DNA of 7,971 bases, from the NCBI GenBank assembly GCA_025966295.1, contig JAOPVD010000234.1, positions 1 through 7,971 of the forward strand. Direction: 5' to 3'. Source of the stretch: Frankiales bacterium. Its GTDB lineage: Bacteria; Actinomycetota; Actinomycetes; Mycobacteriales; SCTD01. This document shows, in pieces, positions 1-6,637 of this stretch. Both the position numbers and the translations under genes were made by a program. Below the pieces are notes generated by a model that was given only the letters and a program-made list of their open reading frames with translations, had not been told where the DNA came from and did no database searches. Positions within the stretch are counted from its first letter, which is position 1. Each line of letters starts with the position of its first letter.

Positions 1-39
1 AGCCTTGGGCAGGTGGACATGGCCCCGGGCGGTGCTCAC
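1..39 (-). CDS. argB: Acetylglutamate kinase, N-terminal fragment (probable)
   Basis: Only the first 13 codons are inside the window. A GTG at 39-37 overlaps the argJ stop TGA (38-36) as GTGA, a usual arrangement for coupled genes. Reading from it gives MSTARGHVHLPKA, which resembles the short variable N-terminus of actinobacterial ArgB ahead of the region that leads to the kinase's glycine-rich loop. ArgB phosphorylates N-acetylglutamate, giving the substrate of ArgC, and argC-argJ-argB is the common actinobacterial order. No Shine-Dalgarno sequence is close to the GTG, so translation would depend on argJ. An ATG at 20-18 in another frame is an alternative start. Identity rests mainly on context because the catalytic domain lies outside the window. 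Confidence 0.55.
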   Translation of the reverse strand, partial: MSTARGHVHLPKA

Positions 40-1187
40 GTCGAGTACGCGCTGTTCTCGTGGACGTACTCGGCTGTCAGGTCGTTGGTCCAGACCGTGA
101 CGGTCTCGCTGCCGGCGTGCAGGTCGATGGTGATCCGGCACTCCCGGCCGGTGAGGTCCACCAGGTCGCGGTCCTCGCCCACTCCCCCGGCCCGGCAGAC
201 CAGCACGCCGTTGATGGCGACGTCGAGCTGGTCGGGGTCGAACGCCGCGGCGGTGGTCCCGACGGCGGCCAGCACCCGGCCCCAGTTGGGGTCGTTGCCG
301 TGCAGGGCGCACTTGAGCAGGTTGTTGCGGGCGACCGAGCGGGCCACCTCGAGGGCGTCGGCCTCGGACGCGGCGTGCAGCACCTCGATGGCCACCTCCT
401 TGGAGGCCCCCTCGGCGTCGGCCACCAGCTGCCGGGCGAGGTCGGCGCAGACGGCCGTGACCGCCTCCTGCAGGGCGGCGGTCGGCGGCGTGCTGCCGGA
501 GGCGCCCGAGGCCAGCAGCAGCACGGTGTCGTTGGTGGACTGGCACCCGTCGGAGTCGACCCGGTCGAAGGTGGTGCGGGTGGCCTCGCGCAGCACCGCG
601 TCGAGGGTGGCGCTGTCGGCGACGGCGTCGGTGGTGATGACCACCAGCATGGTGGCCAGCGCCGGCGCCAGCATCCCGGCCCCCTTGGCCATGCCGCCGA
701 CGACGAAGCCGTCGCCGTCGGCGGTGGCGGCCTTCGGGACGGTGTCGGTGGTGCAGATCGCCTCGGCGGCCGCCGCGCCGCCGTCGGCATCGAGGCCGGC
801 CGCGGCCTTCTCCACGCCCGGCAGCAGCTTGTCCATCGGGAGCCGGACGCCGATCAGGCCGGTGGAGCAGACCGCGACGGTGGCCGCTCCTGTGCCCAGC
901 GCCGCGGCGGTGGCCTCGGCGGTGGCGTGGGTGTCCTGGAAGCCGGGGGCGCCGGTGCAGGCGTTGGCGCCGCCGGAGTTGAGCACCACGGCCTGCACCC
1001 GGCCGCCCCGCAGGACCTGCTCGCTCCAGAGCACCGGCGCGGCCTTGACCCGGTTGCTGGTGAAGACGCCGGCGGCGGCGGCGAGCGGACCGTCGTTGAC
1101 GACCAGCGCGACGTCCGGCCTGCCGCTGCTCTTCAGGCCGGCGGCGACCCCGGCGGCCCGGAAACCCTGGGCGTACGTGGTGCTCAT
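36..1187 (-). CDS. argJ: Glutamate N-acetyltransferase / ornithine acetyltransferase ArgJ
   Basis: ArgJ transfers the acetyl group of N-acetylornithine to glutamate, releasing ornithine and regenerating acetylglutamate in the cytoplasmic cyclic arginine pathway. Some family members also use acetyl-CoA. The 383-residue protein has the usual family length. It shows the CSTG oxyanion-hole motif (107-110) and the segment KGAGMLAPALATML (168-181). In that segment the Ala178-Thr179 bond is the expected autocleavage site, and Thr179 becomes the N-terminal nucleophile of the beta chain. Other conserved blocks are DGCQSTNDT (213-221), EGASK (259-263), NDPNWGR (298-304) and the C-terminal YVHENSAYST. 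The ATG at 1187 is preceded by AGGGG seven bases upstream. The gene lies 52 bp after argC and overlaps the probable argB start by four bases, so it belongs to one arg operon. Sequence alone does not settle whether it is mono- or bifunctional. Confidence 0.96.
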   Translation of the reverse strand: MSTTYAQGFRAAGVAAGLKSSGRPDVALVVNDGPLAAAAGVFTSNRVKAAPVLWSEQVLRGGRVQAVVLNSGGANACTGAPGFQDTHATAEATAAALGTGAATVAVCSTGLIGVRLPMDKLLPGVEKAAAGLDADGGAAAAEAICTTDTVPKAATADGDGFVVGGMAKGAGMLAPALATMLVVITTDAVADSATLDAVLREATRTTFDRVDSDGCQSTNDTVLLLASGASGSTPPTAALQEAVTAVCADLARQLVADAEGASKEVAIEVLHAASEADALEVARSVARNNLLKCALHGNDPNWGRVLAAVGTTAAAFDPDQLDVAINGVLVCRAGGVGEDRDLVDLTGRECRITIDLHAGSETVTVWTNDLTAEYVHENSAYST

Positions 1188-1194
1188 CTCGGGG

Positions 1195-1199
1195 CCCCT
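1195..1199 (-). promoter_or_regulatory. argJ ribosome binding site
   Basis: On the minus strand AGGGG sits seven bases before the argJ ATG at 1187-1185. It overlaps the 8-bp palindrome GGGGCCCC (1191-1198). It supports the ATG at 1187 as the start. Confidence 0.5.
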
Positions 1200-1239
1200 G
1201 CGCCAGCGTGCGCACAGCGAGCGCTCGGGTGGGTGGCGT

Positions 1240-2244
1240 TCACGGCGCCATCCCCGCCACCGACAGGCCGGCGGCCTCGGGCAGGCCCAGCAGCAGGTTG
1301 GCGTTCTGCAGCGCCTGGGCGGCGGCGCCCTTGCCGAGGTTGTCCAGGGCGCTGACCACGACGACCCGCCCGCTGTCCTGGTCGACGGTGGCCTGCAGGT
1401 GGCAACTGTTGGAGCCCAGGGTGGCGGCCGTGTGCGGCCAGCGCCCCTCCGGCAGCACGTGCACGAACGGCTCGTCGGCGTAGGCCTGGGCGAGCACCTC
1501 CCGCGGGTCCTGCCCGCTGAGCGGCCGGACCGTCACGGTGGCCAGGATCCCGCGCGGCATCGGCGCCAGCATCGGCGTGAAGCTCAGCGAGGTCGCGCCG
1601 CTGGCCTGCTTGATCTCGGGCACGTGCTGGTGGCTCCCGACCTTGTACGGCGACAGGTCGCCCATCACCTCGGTGCCCAGCAGGTGCGCCTTGGCGGACC
1701 GGCCGGCGCCGCTGGTGCCGCTGGCGGCGACCACCACCACGTCCGCCGGGTCGGCCAGCCCGGCCGCCACGAGCGGGGCCAGCGCCAGGATGGTCGCGGC
1801 GGCGTAGCAGCCGGTGTTGGCGACCCGGGTGCTCTGCGCGATGAGGGCCCGCTGGCCGGGCAGCTCCGGGAGCCCGTAGGTCCACGTGCCGGCGTGCTTC
1901 CCGCCGTACCAGCGCTGCCAGGCGGCGGCGTCCGCGAGCCGGTGGTCGGCGCCGAGGTCGACCACCTTCACCGCGGCCGGCAGCTGCGCGGCCAGGGCGC
2001 CGGACTCGCCGTGCGGCAGCGCCAGGAACACCACCTCGGCGTCGGCGAGCGCCTCGGCCGTGGTGGCAGCGAACACCCGGTCGGCCAGCTGTGGCAGGTG
2101 CGGGTGCAGGTCAGTGACCGGCGCACCCGCGGACGCGCCGGCGCACAGCGCGCCCAGCTCCAGGTCCGGGTGCTGCAGCAGCAACCGCAGCAGCTCGCCG
2201 CCTGCGTAGCCGCTCGCGCCCGCGACCGCTGCCCTCATGCCCAT
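1240..2244 (-). CDS. argC: N-acetyl-gamma-glutamyl-phosphate reductase ArgC
   Basis: ArgC reduces N-acetylglutamyl-5-phosphate with NADPH to N-acetylglutamate 5-semialdehyde, the third step of arginine synthesis. The 334-residue protein begins with a Rossmann NADP-binding motif, GASGYAGGE (9-17). The catalytic cysteine lies in VANTGCY (Cys146), followed by the conserved SGTSGAG loop (175-181). HQHVPEI (205-211) contains the catalytic histidine region. The C-terminal signature DNLGKGAAAQALQNANLLLGL is at 301-321. I chose the ATG at 2244 (MGMRAAV) because a TANNNT -10 element ends exactly six bases before it and there is no Shine-Dalgarno sequence, which suggests a leaderless mRNA. The ATG at 2238 (MRAAV) is the alternative. 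An open frame continues upstream to 2778, but it runs antisense-free through the SDR gene in another frame and lacks homology. An ARG-box-like palindrome precedes the gene. Confidence 0.96.
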   Translation of the reverse strand: MGMRAAVAGASGYAGGELLRLLLQHPDLELGALCAGASAGAPVTDLHPHLPQLADRVFAATTAEALADAEVVFLALPHGESGALAAQLPAAVKVVDLGADHRLADAAAWQRWYGGKHAGTWTYGLPELPGQRALIAQSTRVANTGCYAAATILALAPLVAAGLADPADVVVVAASGTSGAGRSAKAHLLGTEVMGDLSPYKVGSHQHVPEIKQASGATSLSFTPMLAPMPRGILATVTVRPLSGQDPREVLAQAYADEPFVHVLPEGRWPHTAATLGSNSCHLQATVDQDSGRVVVVSALDNLGKGAAAQALQNANLLLGLPEAAGLSVAGMAP

Positions 2245-2250
2245 GCGACG

Positions 2251-2256
2251 ACCATA
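2251..2256 (-). promoter_or_regulatory. Putative -10 element of a leaderless argC promoter
   Basis: The minus strand reads TATGGT, then CGTCGC, then the argC ATG at 2244. TATGGT fits the actinobacterial TANNNT pattern. A T at -7 followed by six bases puts +1 on the A of the ATG, so the transcript would be leaderless, consistent with the missing Shine-Dalgarno sequence. No good TTGACA-like -35 is seen. The -35 region is occupied by the ARG-box-like palindrome. The placement is inference from motif and spacing. Confidence 0.45.
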
Positions 2257-2263
2257 CACGAGC

Positions 2264-2279
2264 CTGCATGAGTATGCAG
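2264..2279. promoter_or_regulatory. ARG-box-like operator (probable ArgR site)
   Basis: The minus strand reads CTGCAT-ACTC-ATGCAG, a perfect 6-4-6 inverted repeat. It sits 20 to 35 bases upstream of the argC ATG. The size, symmetry and TGCAT/ATGCA half-sites resemble ARG boxes bound by ArgR/AhrC repressors, and the position in front of the first arg gene is where such a box is expected. With the leaderless start proposed at 2244 it covers about -35 to -20, so a bound repressor would block RNA polymerase. A nearby TGTAT on the argC side (2258-2254) could be a degenerate half of a second box, but this is weak. Confidence 0.65.
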
Positions 2280-2295
2280 CCCGGATTTCTCCGGG
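2280..2295 (-). terminator. Small hairpin after the SDR gene (weak terminator or 3'-end stabiliser)
   Basis: The minus strand reads CCCGGA-GAAA-TCCGGG: a perfect 6-bp stem closed by a GAAA (GNRA-type) tetraloop, starting two bases after the SDR stop. No T-run follows, so it is not a classical intrinsic terminator. Such hairpins in high-GC bacteria may still end or protect transcripts. The stem abuts the ARG-box palindrome (2264-2279) with no intervening base. Whether it terminates the pheST-SDR transcript is unknown. Confidence 0.4.
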
Positions 2296-2297
2296 GG

Positions 2298-3071
2298 TCA
2301 GTCCGGGAAGGGAACCAGGCGCAGGGTGCCGGACTCCGCGCTCCCCTGGGCCGCCCGGCCGAGGTGGTCGCGGACGTGGAGGTACTTGCCGGACAGCTGG
2401 TCGTGCCGTCCGCTGGCGAGCTCGAGCACCAGCGCCGCGCACTCCTCCGGCGGCCGGCCGACCTGCTTGGCCCGGCCAGCCATCTCCGGATAGTGCGTCA
2501 GGAAGCCGGCGGGGAACTCGCTCAGGTCCGTGTCGACGAGCCCCGGGCTGATGGCGAACACCGCCACGCCGGTGCCGCTCAGCTCGCCGGCGACCGAGTC
2601 GACCAGCCGCTGGACGGCGGCCTTCGAGGCGGCGTACGCCGAGCCCCAGGGGGTCGGCTGCACGCCGAGCCCGCTGCCCATCACGACCACCCGGCCGCGG
2701 CGGCGCTCGACCATGTCGCCCAGGACGGCGTGCAGCAGCAGCGCCGGGCCGCGCAGGTTGACCTCGGTGTCGGCCCACCAGTCCGCCGGATCGCTCTCCC
2801 AGATCGGGCCGCCGGCGGTGAAGCGGCCGGCGTTGGCGACCACCAGGTCGAGGTCGCCGAGCTCCCGGGCCGCCCGTACCGCCGCCCGGACGGCCTCCGG
2901 GTCGGTGGCGTCGCCAGCGACGGCGAGGGCCGCGTCCCCCTGTCCGACCGCCTCGTCCAGGGACGCGGGGGTGCGGCCGGTGACGACGACGGTCCAGCCG
3001 GCGCGGGTCAGCTCACGGGCGAGGGTGCGGCCGATGCCGCGCCCGCCGCCGGTGACCAGCGCGACGCTCAT
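2298..3071 (-). CDS. Short-chain dehydrogenase/reductase (classical SDR), substrate unknown
   Basis: This is a 257-residue cytoplasmic NAD(P)-dependent oxidoreductase of the classical SDR family. The cofactor motif TGGGRGIG is at 7-14. TGR (31-33) at the end of the second beta strand, with Arg11, suggests NADPH preference. NAG is at 80-82. The catalytic tetrad appears complete: Asn105, Ser133, Tyr146 and Lys150 (in YAASK). PG follows at 176-177 in ISPGLVDTDL. The substrate cannot be read from the sequence. The tail after about residue 225 (GKYLHVRDHLGRA) is common in uncharacterised bacterial SDRs. The ATG overlaps the pheT stop as ATGA, so it is probably translated by reinitiation after pheT, with only a weak GGGG close to the start. 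It lies between pheT and argC with no obvious link to either pathway. Confidence 0.9.
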   Translation of the reverse strand: MSVALVTGGGRGIGRTLARELTRAGWTVVVTGRTPASLDEAVGQGDAALAVAGDATDPEAVRAAVRAARELGDLDLVVANAGRFTAGGPIWESDPADWWADTEVNLRGPALLLHAVLGDMVERRRGRVVVMGSGLGVQPTPWGSAYAASKAAVQRLVDSVAGELSGTGVAVFAISPGLVDTDLSEFPAGFLTHYPEMAGRAKQVGRPPEECAALVLELASGRHDQLSGKYLHVRDHLGRAAQGSAESGTLRLVPFPD

Positions 3072-5476
3072 GTGCCCCGGAGGACGGCGCCGTGGTCGGC
3101 CGCCGCCCTCGCCACCGCGGCGTCGCGGGCCGCGAGCACCTCGGCGTCGGTCAGGGTGCGGTCGGGCGCCCGGAACCGCAGCGCGTAGGCGAGCGACTTG
3201 CGGCCCTCCCCCACCTGCGGGCCGGTGAAGACGTCGAACAGCCCCATCGCCTCCAGCAGCTCGCCGGCTCCGGCGCGCAGCGAGCGCTCCACGTCGCCGG
3301 CGAGCACCTCGTCGGCGACCACCAGCGCGACGTCCACCGAGCTGGGCGGGTACGACGAGACGACCGGCGCCGGCACCGGGCCCCTGGCCGCGGCCGCAGC
3401 CACCAGCCGGTCGAGGTCGACCTCACCGGCCACCGTGCGGGCCGGCAGCCCGAGCCGGGTCACGACCCGCGGGTGCAGCTCGCCGGCGGTGCCGACCGGC
3501 TCGCCGTCGAGCAGCAGCACGGCGCACCGGCCGGGGTGGTACGGCGCCTCCTGGCCGCGCTGCACCGTCAGCTCCAGGCCCAGGGCCCGGCCGGTGACGA
3601 CCAGCGCCTCGACCGCCTCGCCGACCTGGGCGCGCCGGCCGGCGAGCACCAGCCCGGCGTGCCGGGGCTGCGCCGGCAGCGCCGCGTCGAGCGCGGCGAG
3701 CTGCTCGTCGGACGGCCGCTGGCTGGTCTTGGGCACCTCGGCGGCCGGCTCGCCGGCACCGCGGAACACCGACCCGGTCTCGTACAGCGCCACGTCCGGC
3801 AGCCCGCGGCCGACGTTGCGCAGCAGCGCGGTCAGCAGCCCGGGGAGCAGCGCCGGGCGCAGCAGCGCCTCCTCCTCCGACAGCGGGTTGAGCAGCCGCG
3901 GCGGCGCGTGCCCGCTGAGCCCGAGGCCGTCGACGAGCGGCTCGCCGACGAACGGCGGGGTCACCACCTCGACCAGCCCGGCCGCGGCCAGCGCCCGCGA
4001 CGCCGTCCGGCGCAGCCGCTGGCTCTCGGTCAGGCCGCGGCCGGCCGGAGCCGTCGGTAGCGCGACCGGGACGGTGTCGTAGCCCTCGAGCCGGATGACC
4101 TCCTCGACGAGCTCGGCGGCGCCGGTGAGGTCCGGGCGCCACGACGGCGGGGTCACCAGCAGGACGCCGTCGCCCTCGACCTGGCAGCCGACCTCGACGA
4201 GCCGACGCCGCACGACGGCCGGCTCGTAGGTGCGGCCGGCGACCTGGCCCGGCTTGCCGACCGGCAGCCGCAGCTGCGGGCGCGGGGTCCGCTGGTCGAC
4301 GTCGCTGACCGGCCCGGCGGTGGCCCCGCCCAGCTCGACGAGCAGCCGGACCGCGGCCTCCGCGGCGGCCGGCGCCAGGTCGTGGTCGACGCCACGCTCG
4401 AAGCGCTTGCTGGCCTCGCTCGGCAGCCGGTGCCGCCGGGCGGTGCGCGTGACCGACGACGGCTCGAAGTGCGCCGACTCCAGCAGGATGGTGGTGGTGG
4501 TGTCCGAGATCTCGGTGGCGGCGCCGCCCATCACGCCGGCCAGCGCGACCGGACCGGAGTCGTCGGTGATGACAAGGTCGCCGGGGTGCAGCGCCCGGTC
4601 CTGGCCGTCCAGGGTGGCGAGCCGCTCCCCCGCCCTGGCGCGCCGGACCACGACCGGGCCCTGCAGGGTCGCCAGGTCGAAGGCGTGCAGCGGCTGGCCG
4701 AGCTCGAGCATCACGTGGTTGGTGACGTCGACGGCGAGCGAGATCGGCCGCATGCCGGCGAGGACCAGGCGGCGCTGCAGCCAGGCCGGCGACGGCACCG
4801 CCGGGTCGAAGCCGGTGATGGTGCGGGCGACGTAGCGGTCGCAGCCCGGGTCGTCGAGGCGCACCTCGTAGCCGCCGTCCGCGGCCGGCACCGGCAGCAG
4901 AGCCGGGTCCTCGAACGGCACCCCGAAGGCGGTGGCCGCCTCCCGGGCGACGCCGCGCACCGACAGCGTGTAGCCGCGGTCCGGGGTGACCGCGATGTCG
5001 AGCACCTCGTCGCGCAGCTGCAGCAGCGCGACCACGTCGGCGCCCAGCGGGCTGCCCTCGGGCAGCACCAGGATGCCGGCGGAGTCGTCCGCCATCCCCA
5101 GCTCGGCCTCGCTGCAGATCATCCCGTCGGAGATCCGGCCGTAGGTCTTGCGGGTGGCGATCTCGAAGCCGCCGGGGAGCGAGGCGCCGGGCACAGCGAA
5201 CGGCACCAGGTCGCCGACCGCGAAGTTGGTGGCGCCGCAGACGACCTCGTGCACCGCGGCGCCGACATCCACGTGGCAGTAGCGGATCGGCTTCTTGTGG
5301 CCCTCGAGCAGTTCGACGTCGAGCACCCGCCCCACGACGACGCCCGTGACGTCCTCGCCGTACCGGTGGACCTGCTCGACCTCGAGGCCGGCGCGGAGGA
5401 GCGCCTCGGCGACCTCCTCGGCGGACGCGGTGAGCTGCGGCACGAAGGTCCGCAGCCAGGACAGGGGGACGCGCAC
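3068..5476 (-). CDS. pheT: Phenylalanine--tRNA ligase beta subunit
   Basis: PheT is the beta subunit of the cytoplasmic (alpha-beta)2 phenylalanyl-tRNA synthetase. It binds tRNA and hydrolyses mischarged Tyr-tRNA(Phe). At 802 residues it has full family length. Domains in order are: an N-terminal B1 segment with an inserted OB-type tRNA-binding domain (about 40-155, with KKPIRYCHVDVG and CGATNFAVGD); the B3/B4 editing module (about 212-380, with VTNHVMLELGQPLHAFD at 251-267 and SEASKRFERGVD at 353-364); B5 (about 400-470, with PPSWRPDL and ELVEEVIRLEGYD); a catalytic-like core (about 480-695, with RPALLPGLLTALLRN and YHPGR at 646-650); and a C-terminal FDX-ACB anticodon-binding domain (about 708-800, FRAPDRTLTDAEV). 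The GTG start at 5476 is one base after the pheS stop and has GGAGG six bases upstream. No damage is seen. Confidence 0.98.
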   Translation of the reverse strand: MRVPLSWLRTFVPQLTASAEEVAEALLRAGLEVEQVHRYGEDVTGVVVGRVLDVELLEGHKKPIRYCHVDVGAAVHEVVCGATNFAVGDLVPFAVPGASLPGGFEIATRKTYGRISDGMICSEAELGMADDSAGILVLPEGSPLGADVVALLQLRDEVLDIAVTPDRGYTLSVRGVAREAATAFGVPFEDPALLPVPAADGGYEVRLDDPGCDRYVARTITGFDPAVPSPAWLQRRLVLAGMRPISLAVDVTNHVMLELGQPLHAFDLATLQGPVVVRRARAGERLATLDGQDRALHPGDLVITDDSGPVALAGVMGGAATEISDTTTTILLESAHFEPSSVTRTARRHRLPSEASKRFERGVDHDLAPAAAEAAVRLLVELGGATAGPVSDVDQRTPRPQLRLPVGKPGQVAGRTYEPAVVRRRLVEVGCQVEGDGVLLVTPPSWRPDLTGAAELVEEVIRLEGYDTVPVALPTAPAGRGLTESQRLRRTASRALAAAGLVEVVTPPFVGEPLVDGLGLSGHAPPRLLNPLSEEEALLRPALLPGLLTALLRNVGRGLPDVALYETGSVFRGAGEPAAEVPKTSQRPSDEQLAALDAALPAQPRHAGLVLAGRRAQVGEAVEALVVTGRALGLELTVQRGQEAPYHPGRCAVLLLDGEPVGTAGELHPRVVTRLGLPARTVAGEVDLDRLVAAAAARGPVPAPVVSSYPPSSVDVALVVADEVLAGDVERSLRAGAGELLEAMGLFDVFTGPQVGEGRKSLAYALRFRAPDRTLTDAEVLAARDAAVARAAADHGAVLRGT

Positions 5477-5477
5477 C

Positions 5478-6572
5478 TCAGGCCTCCGTGCCGAACGCCA
5501 GCGTGAAGCGCTGGTCGCCCTCGTACAGGTCGCGGATGTCGGTGATGCCGTGCCGGAACATCAGGGTCCGGTCCAGCCCCATCCCGAACGCGAAGCCGCT
5601 GTAGCGCTCCGGGTCGACGCCGCAGGCCACCAGCACGGCCGGGTTCACCATGCCGCAGCCGCCGACCTCGATCCAGCCCTCGTTGGAGCAGACCCGGCAG
5701 GGCTGCAGCTCCGCCTCCCCGCGGCAGGCGAAGCACTGGATGTCGAGCTCCGCGGACGGCTCGGTGAACGGGAAGTACGACGGCCGCAGCCGGCTCGCCA
5801 GGTGCGAGCCGAACATGGCTTCGGCGTAGGCCTCGAGGGTGCCGCGCAGGTGCGCCATGGTGATGCCCTCGTCGACGCACAACCCCTCGACCTGGCCGAA
5901 GACCGGCGAGTGGGTGGCGTCGAGCGCGTCGTTGCGGAAGACCCGTCCGGGCGCGACGACGTAGCAGGGCAGGCCGCGGGCCAGCAGCGAGCGGATCTGG
6001 ACCGGGCTGGTCTGGGTCCGCAGCACCACCTGGGAGCCCTCCGGCGCCAGCCACAGGGTGTCCTGCATCTCCCGGGCCGGGTGGTCGGCCGGCATGTTGA
6101 GGGCGTCGAAGTTGAACCACTCGTGCTCGACCTCGGGGCCCTCGGCGACCTCCCAGCCCATCGCCACGAAGACGTCGGCGATCCGCTCCTGGATCGTGGT
6201 GAGCGGGTGCCGGGAGCCCTGCGGGACGGTGCCCGGCAGCAGCGACACGTCGACCCGCTCCTCGACGAGGACGCGGGCGTCGCGCTCGTCCTCGAGCTCG
6301 GCCTTGCGCTGCTCGAAGGCGGTGTCGAGGGTGCGCCGCACCTGGTTGACGCGCCGGCCGGCCTCGCCCTTGGCGGCGGGCGGCAGGACGCCGATCTCGC
6401 GGTTGGCCAACGAGACGGGGGCGTTACCGCCGAGGTGGGCGGTCTTGGCCAGGGCCAGCTCGTCCAGCCCGGTGGCCGCGGCGAACGCGGCGAGGCCGGC
6501 GTCACGGGCAGCCTCGAGCTGCGCGGGGTCGAGCAGGGCGACCTGCTTCGGGTCGTAGTCGGGCGCGGACAC
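5478..6572 (-). CDS. pheS: Phenylalanine--tRNA ligase alpha subunit
   Basis: PheS is the catalytic class II subunit that activates phenylalanine with ATP and charges tRNA(Phe). From the GTG at 6572 it has 364 residues, normal for the family. An N-terminal helical region (1 to about 105) precedes the catalytic domain. The motif 2 region is GRVFRNDALDATHSPVFGQVEGL (209-231, Arg213 and His221). The substrate pocket region is FPFTEPSAELD (267-277) and motif 3 is GFAFGMGLDR (326-335). Ala328 matches the pocket alanine that excludes larger substrates in E. coli PheS. CxxC pairs at 280/283 and 292/295 form a possible zinc knuckle absent from E. coli. Position 226 is Gly where FHQ is usual. I chose this GTG because GGAG lies four bases upstream. 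A GTG at 6587 without a ribosome site is the alternative. pheT follows directly. Confidence 0.97.
   Translation of the reverse strand: MSAPDYDPKQVALLDPAQLEAARDAGLAAFAAATGLDELALAKTAHLGGNAPVSLANREIGVLPPAAKGEAGRRVNQVRRTLDTAFEQRKAELEDERDARVLVEERVDVSLLPGTVPQGSRHPLTTIQERIADVFVAMGWEVAEGPEVEHEWFNFDALNMPADHPAREMQDTLWLAPEGSQVVLRTQTSPVQIRSLLARGLPCYVVAPGRVFRNDALDATHSPVFGQVEGLCVDEGITMAHLRGTLEAYAEAMFGSHLASRLRPSYFPFTEPSAELDIQCFACRGEAELQPCRVCSNEGWIEVGGCGMVNPAVLVACGVDPERYSGFAFGMGLDRTLMFRHGITDIRDLYEGDQRFTLAFGTEA
5483..5487 (-). promoter_or_regulatory. pheT ribosome binding site inside pheS
   Basis: The minus strand has GGAGG, then six bases (CCTGAG), then the GTG at 5476. The site lies within the last codons of pheS and fixes the GTG as the pheT start. 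Together with the one-base gap it points to translational coupling of the two subunits. Confidence 0.8.
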
Positions 6573-6576
6573 GTTG

Positions 6577-6580
6577 CTCC
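6577..6580 (-). promoter_or_regulatory. pheS ribosome binding site
   Basis: The minus strand reads GGAG, then CAAC, then the GTG at 6572-6570. This short site decides between the in-frame GTG codons at 6572 and 6587, since the latter has no purine-rich sequence before it. Confidence 0.5.
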
Positions 6581-6600
6581 AGTTCACGGGGTCGGGCGCA

Positions 6601-6606
6601 AGCCTA
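6601..6606 (-). promoter_or_regulatory. Possible -10 element for pheST
   Basis: The only TANNNT-type hexamer in the 65-bp kinase-pheS gap is TAGGCT on the minus strand. Initiation about seven bases downstream would give a leader of roughly 20 bases containing the pheS GGAG. I see no matching -35, so the call is weak. pheST may instead, or also, be read through from the kinase gene. The rest of the gap is GC-rich with no convincing terminator. Confidence 0.3.
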
Positions 6607-6637
6607 GTGAGAGGGACCGGGGCGCCCGCCGGGCTGC

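Noticed and set aside
13..2271. A 752-codon open frame on the plus strand antisense to argJ and argC
   Set aside because: It is rich in Ala, Arg, Ser and Gly with no recognisable domain. Long antisense frames are expected opposite high-GC genes, and the minus-strand reading gives intact ArgJ and ArgC.
2245..2778. Upstream extension of the argC frame to 2778
   Set aside because: The extra 178 residues overlap the SDR gene in another frame and resemble no ArgC N-terminus. The Rossmann motif begins right after the ATG at 2244.
3423..4142. A 239-codon minus-strand open frame inside pheT, and others at 5119-6120 and 1184-1885
   Set aside because: All are out-of-frame shadows of pheT, pheS and argC with Arg/Ala/Gly-biased composition and no domain.
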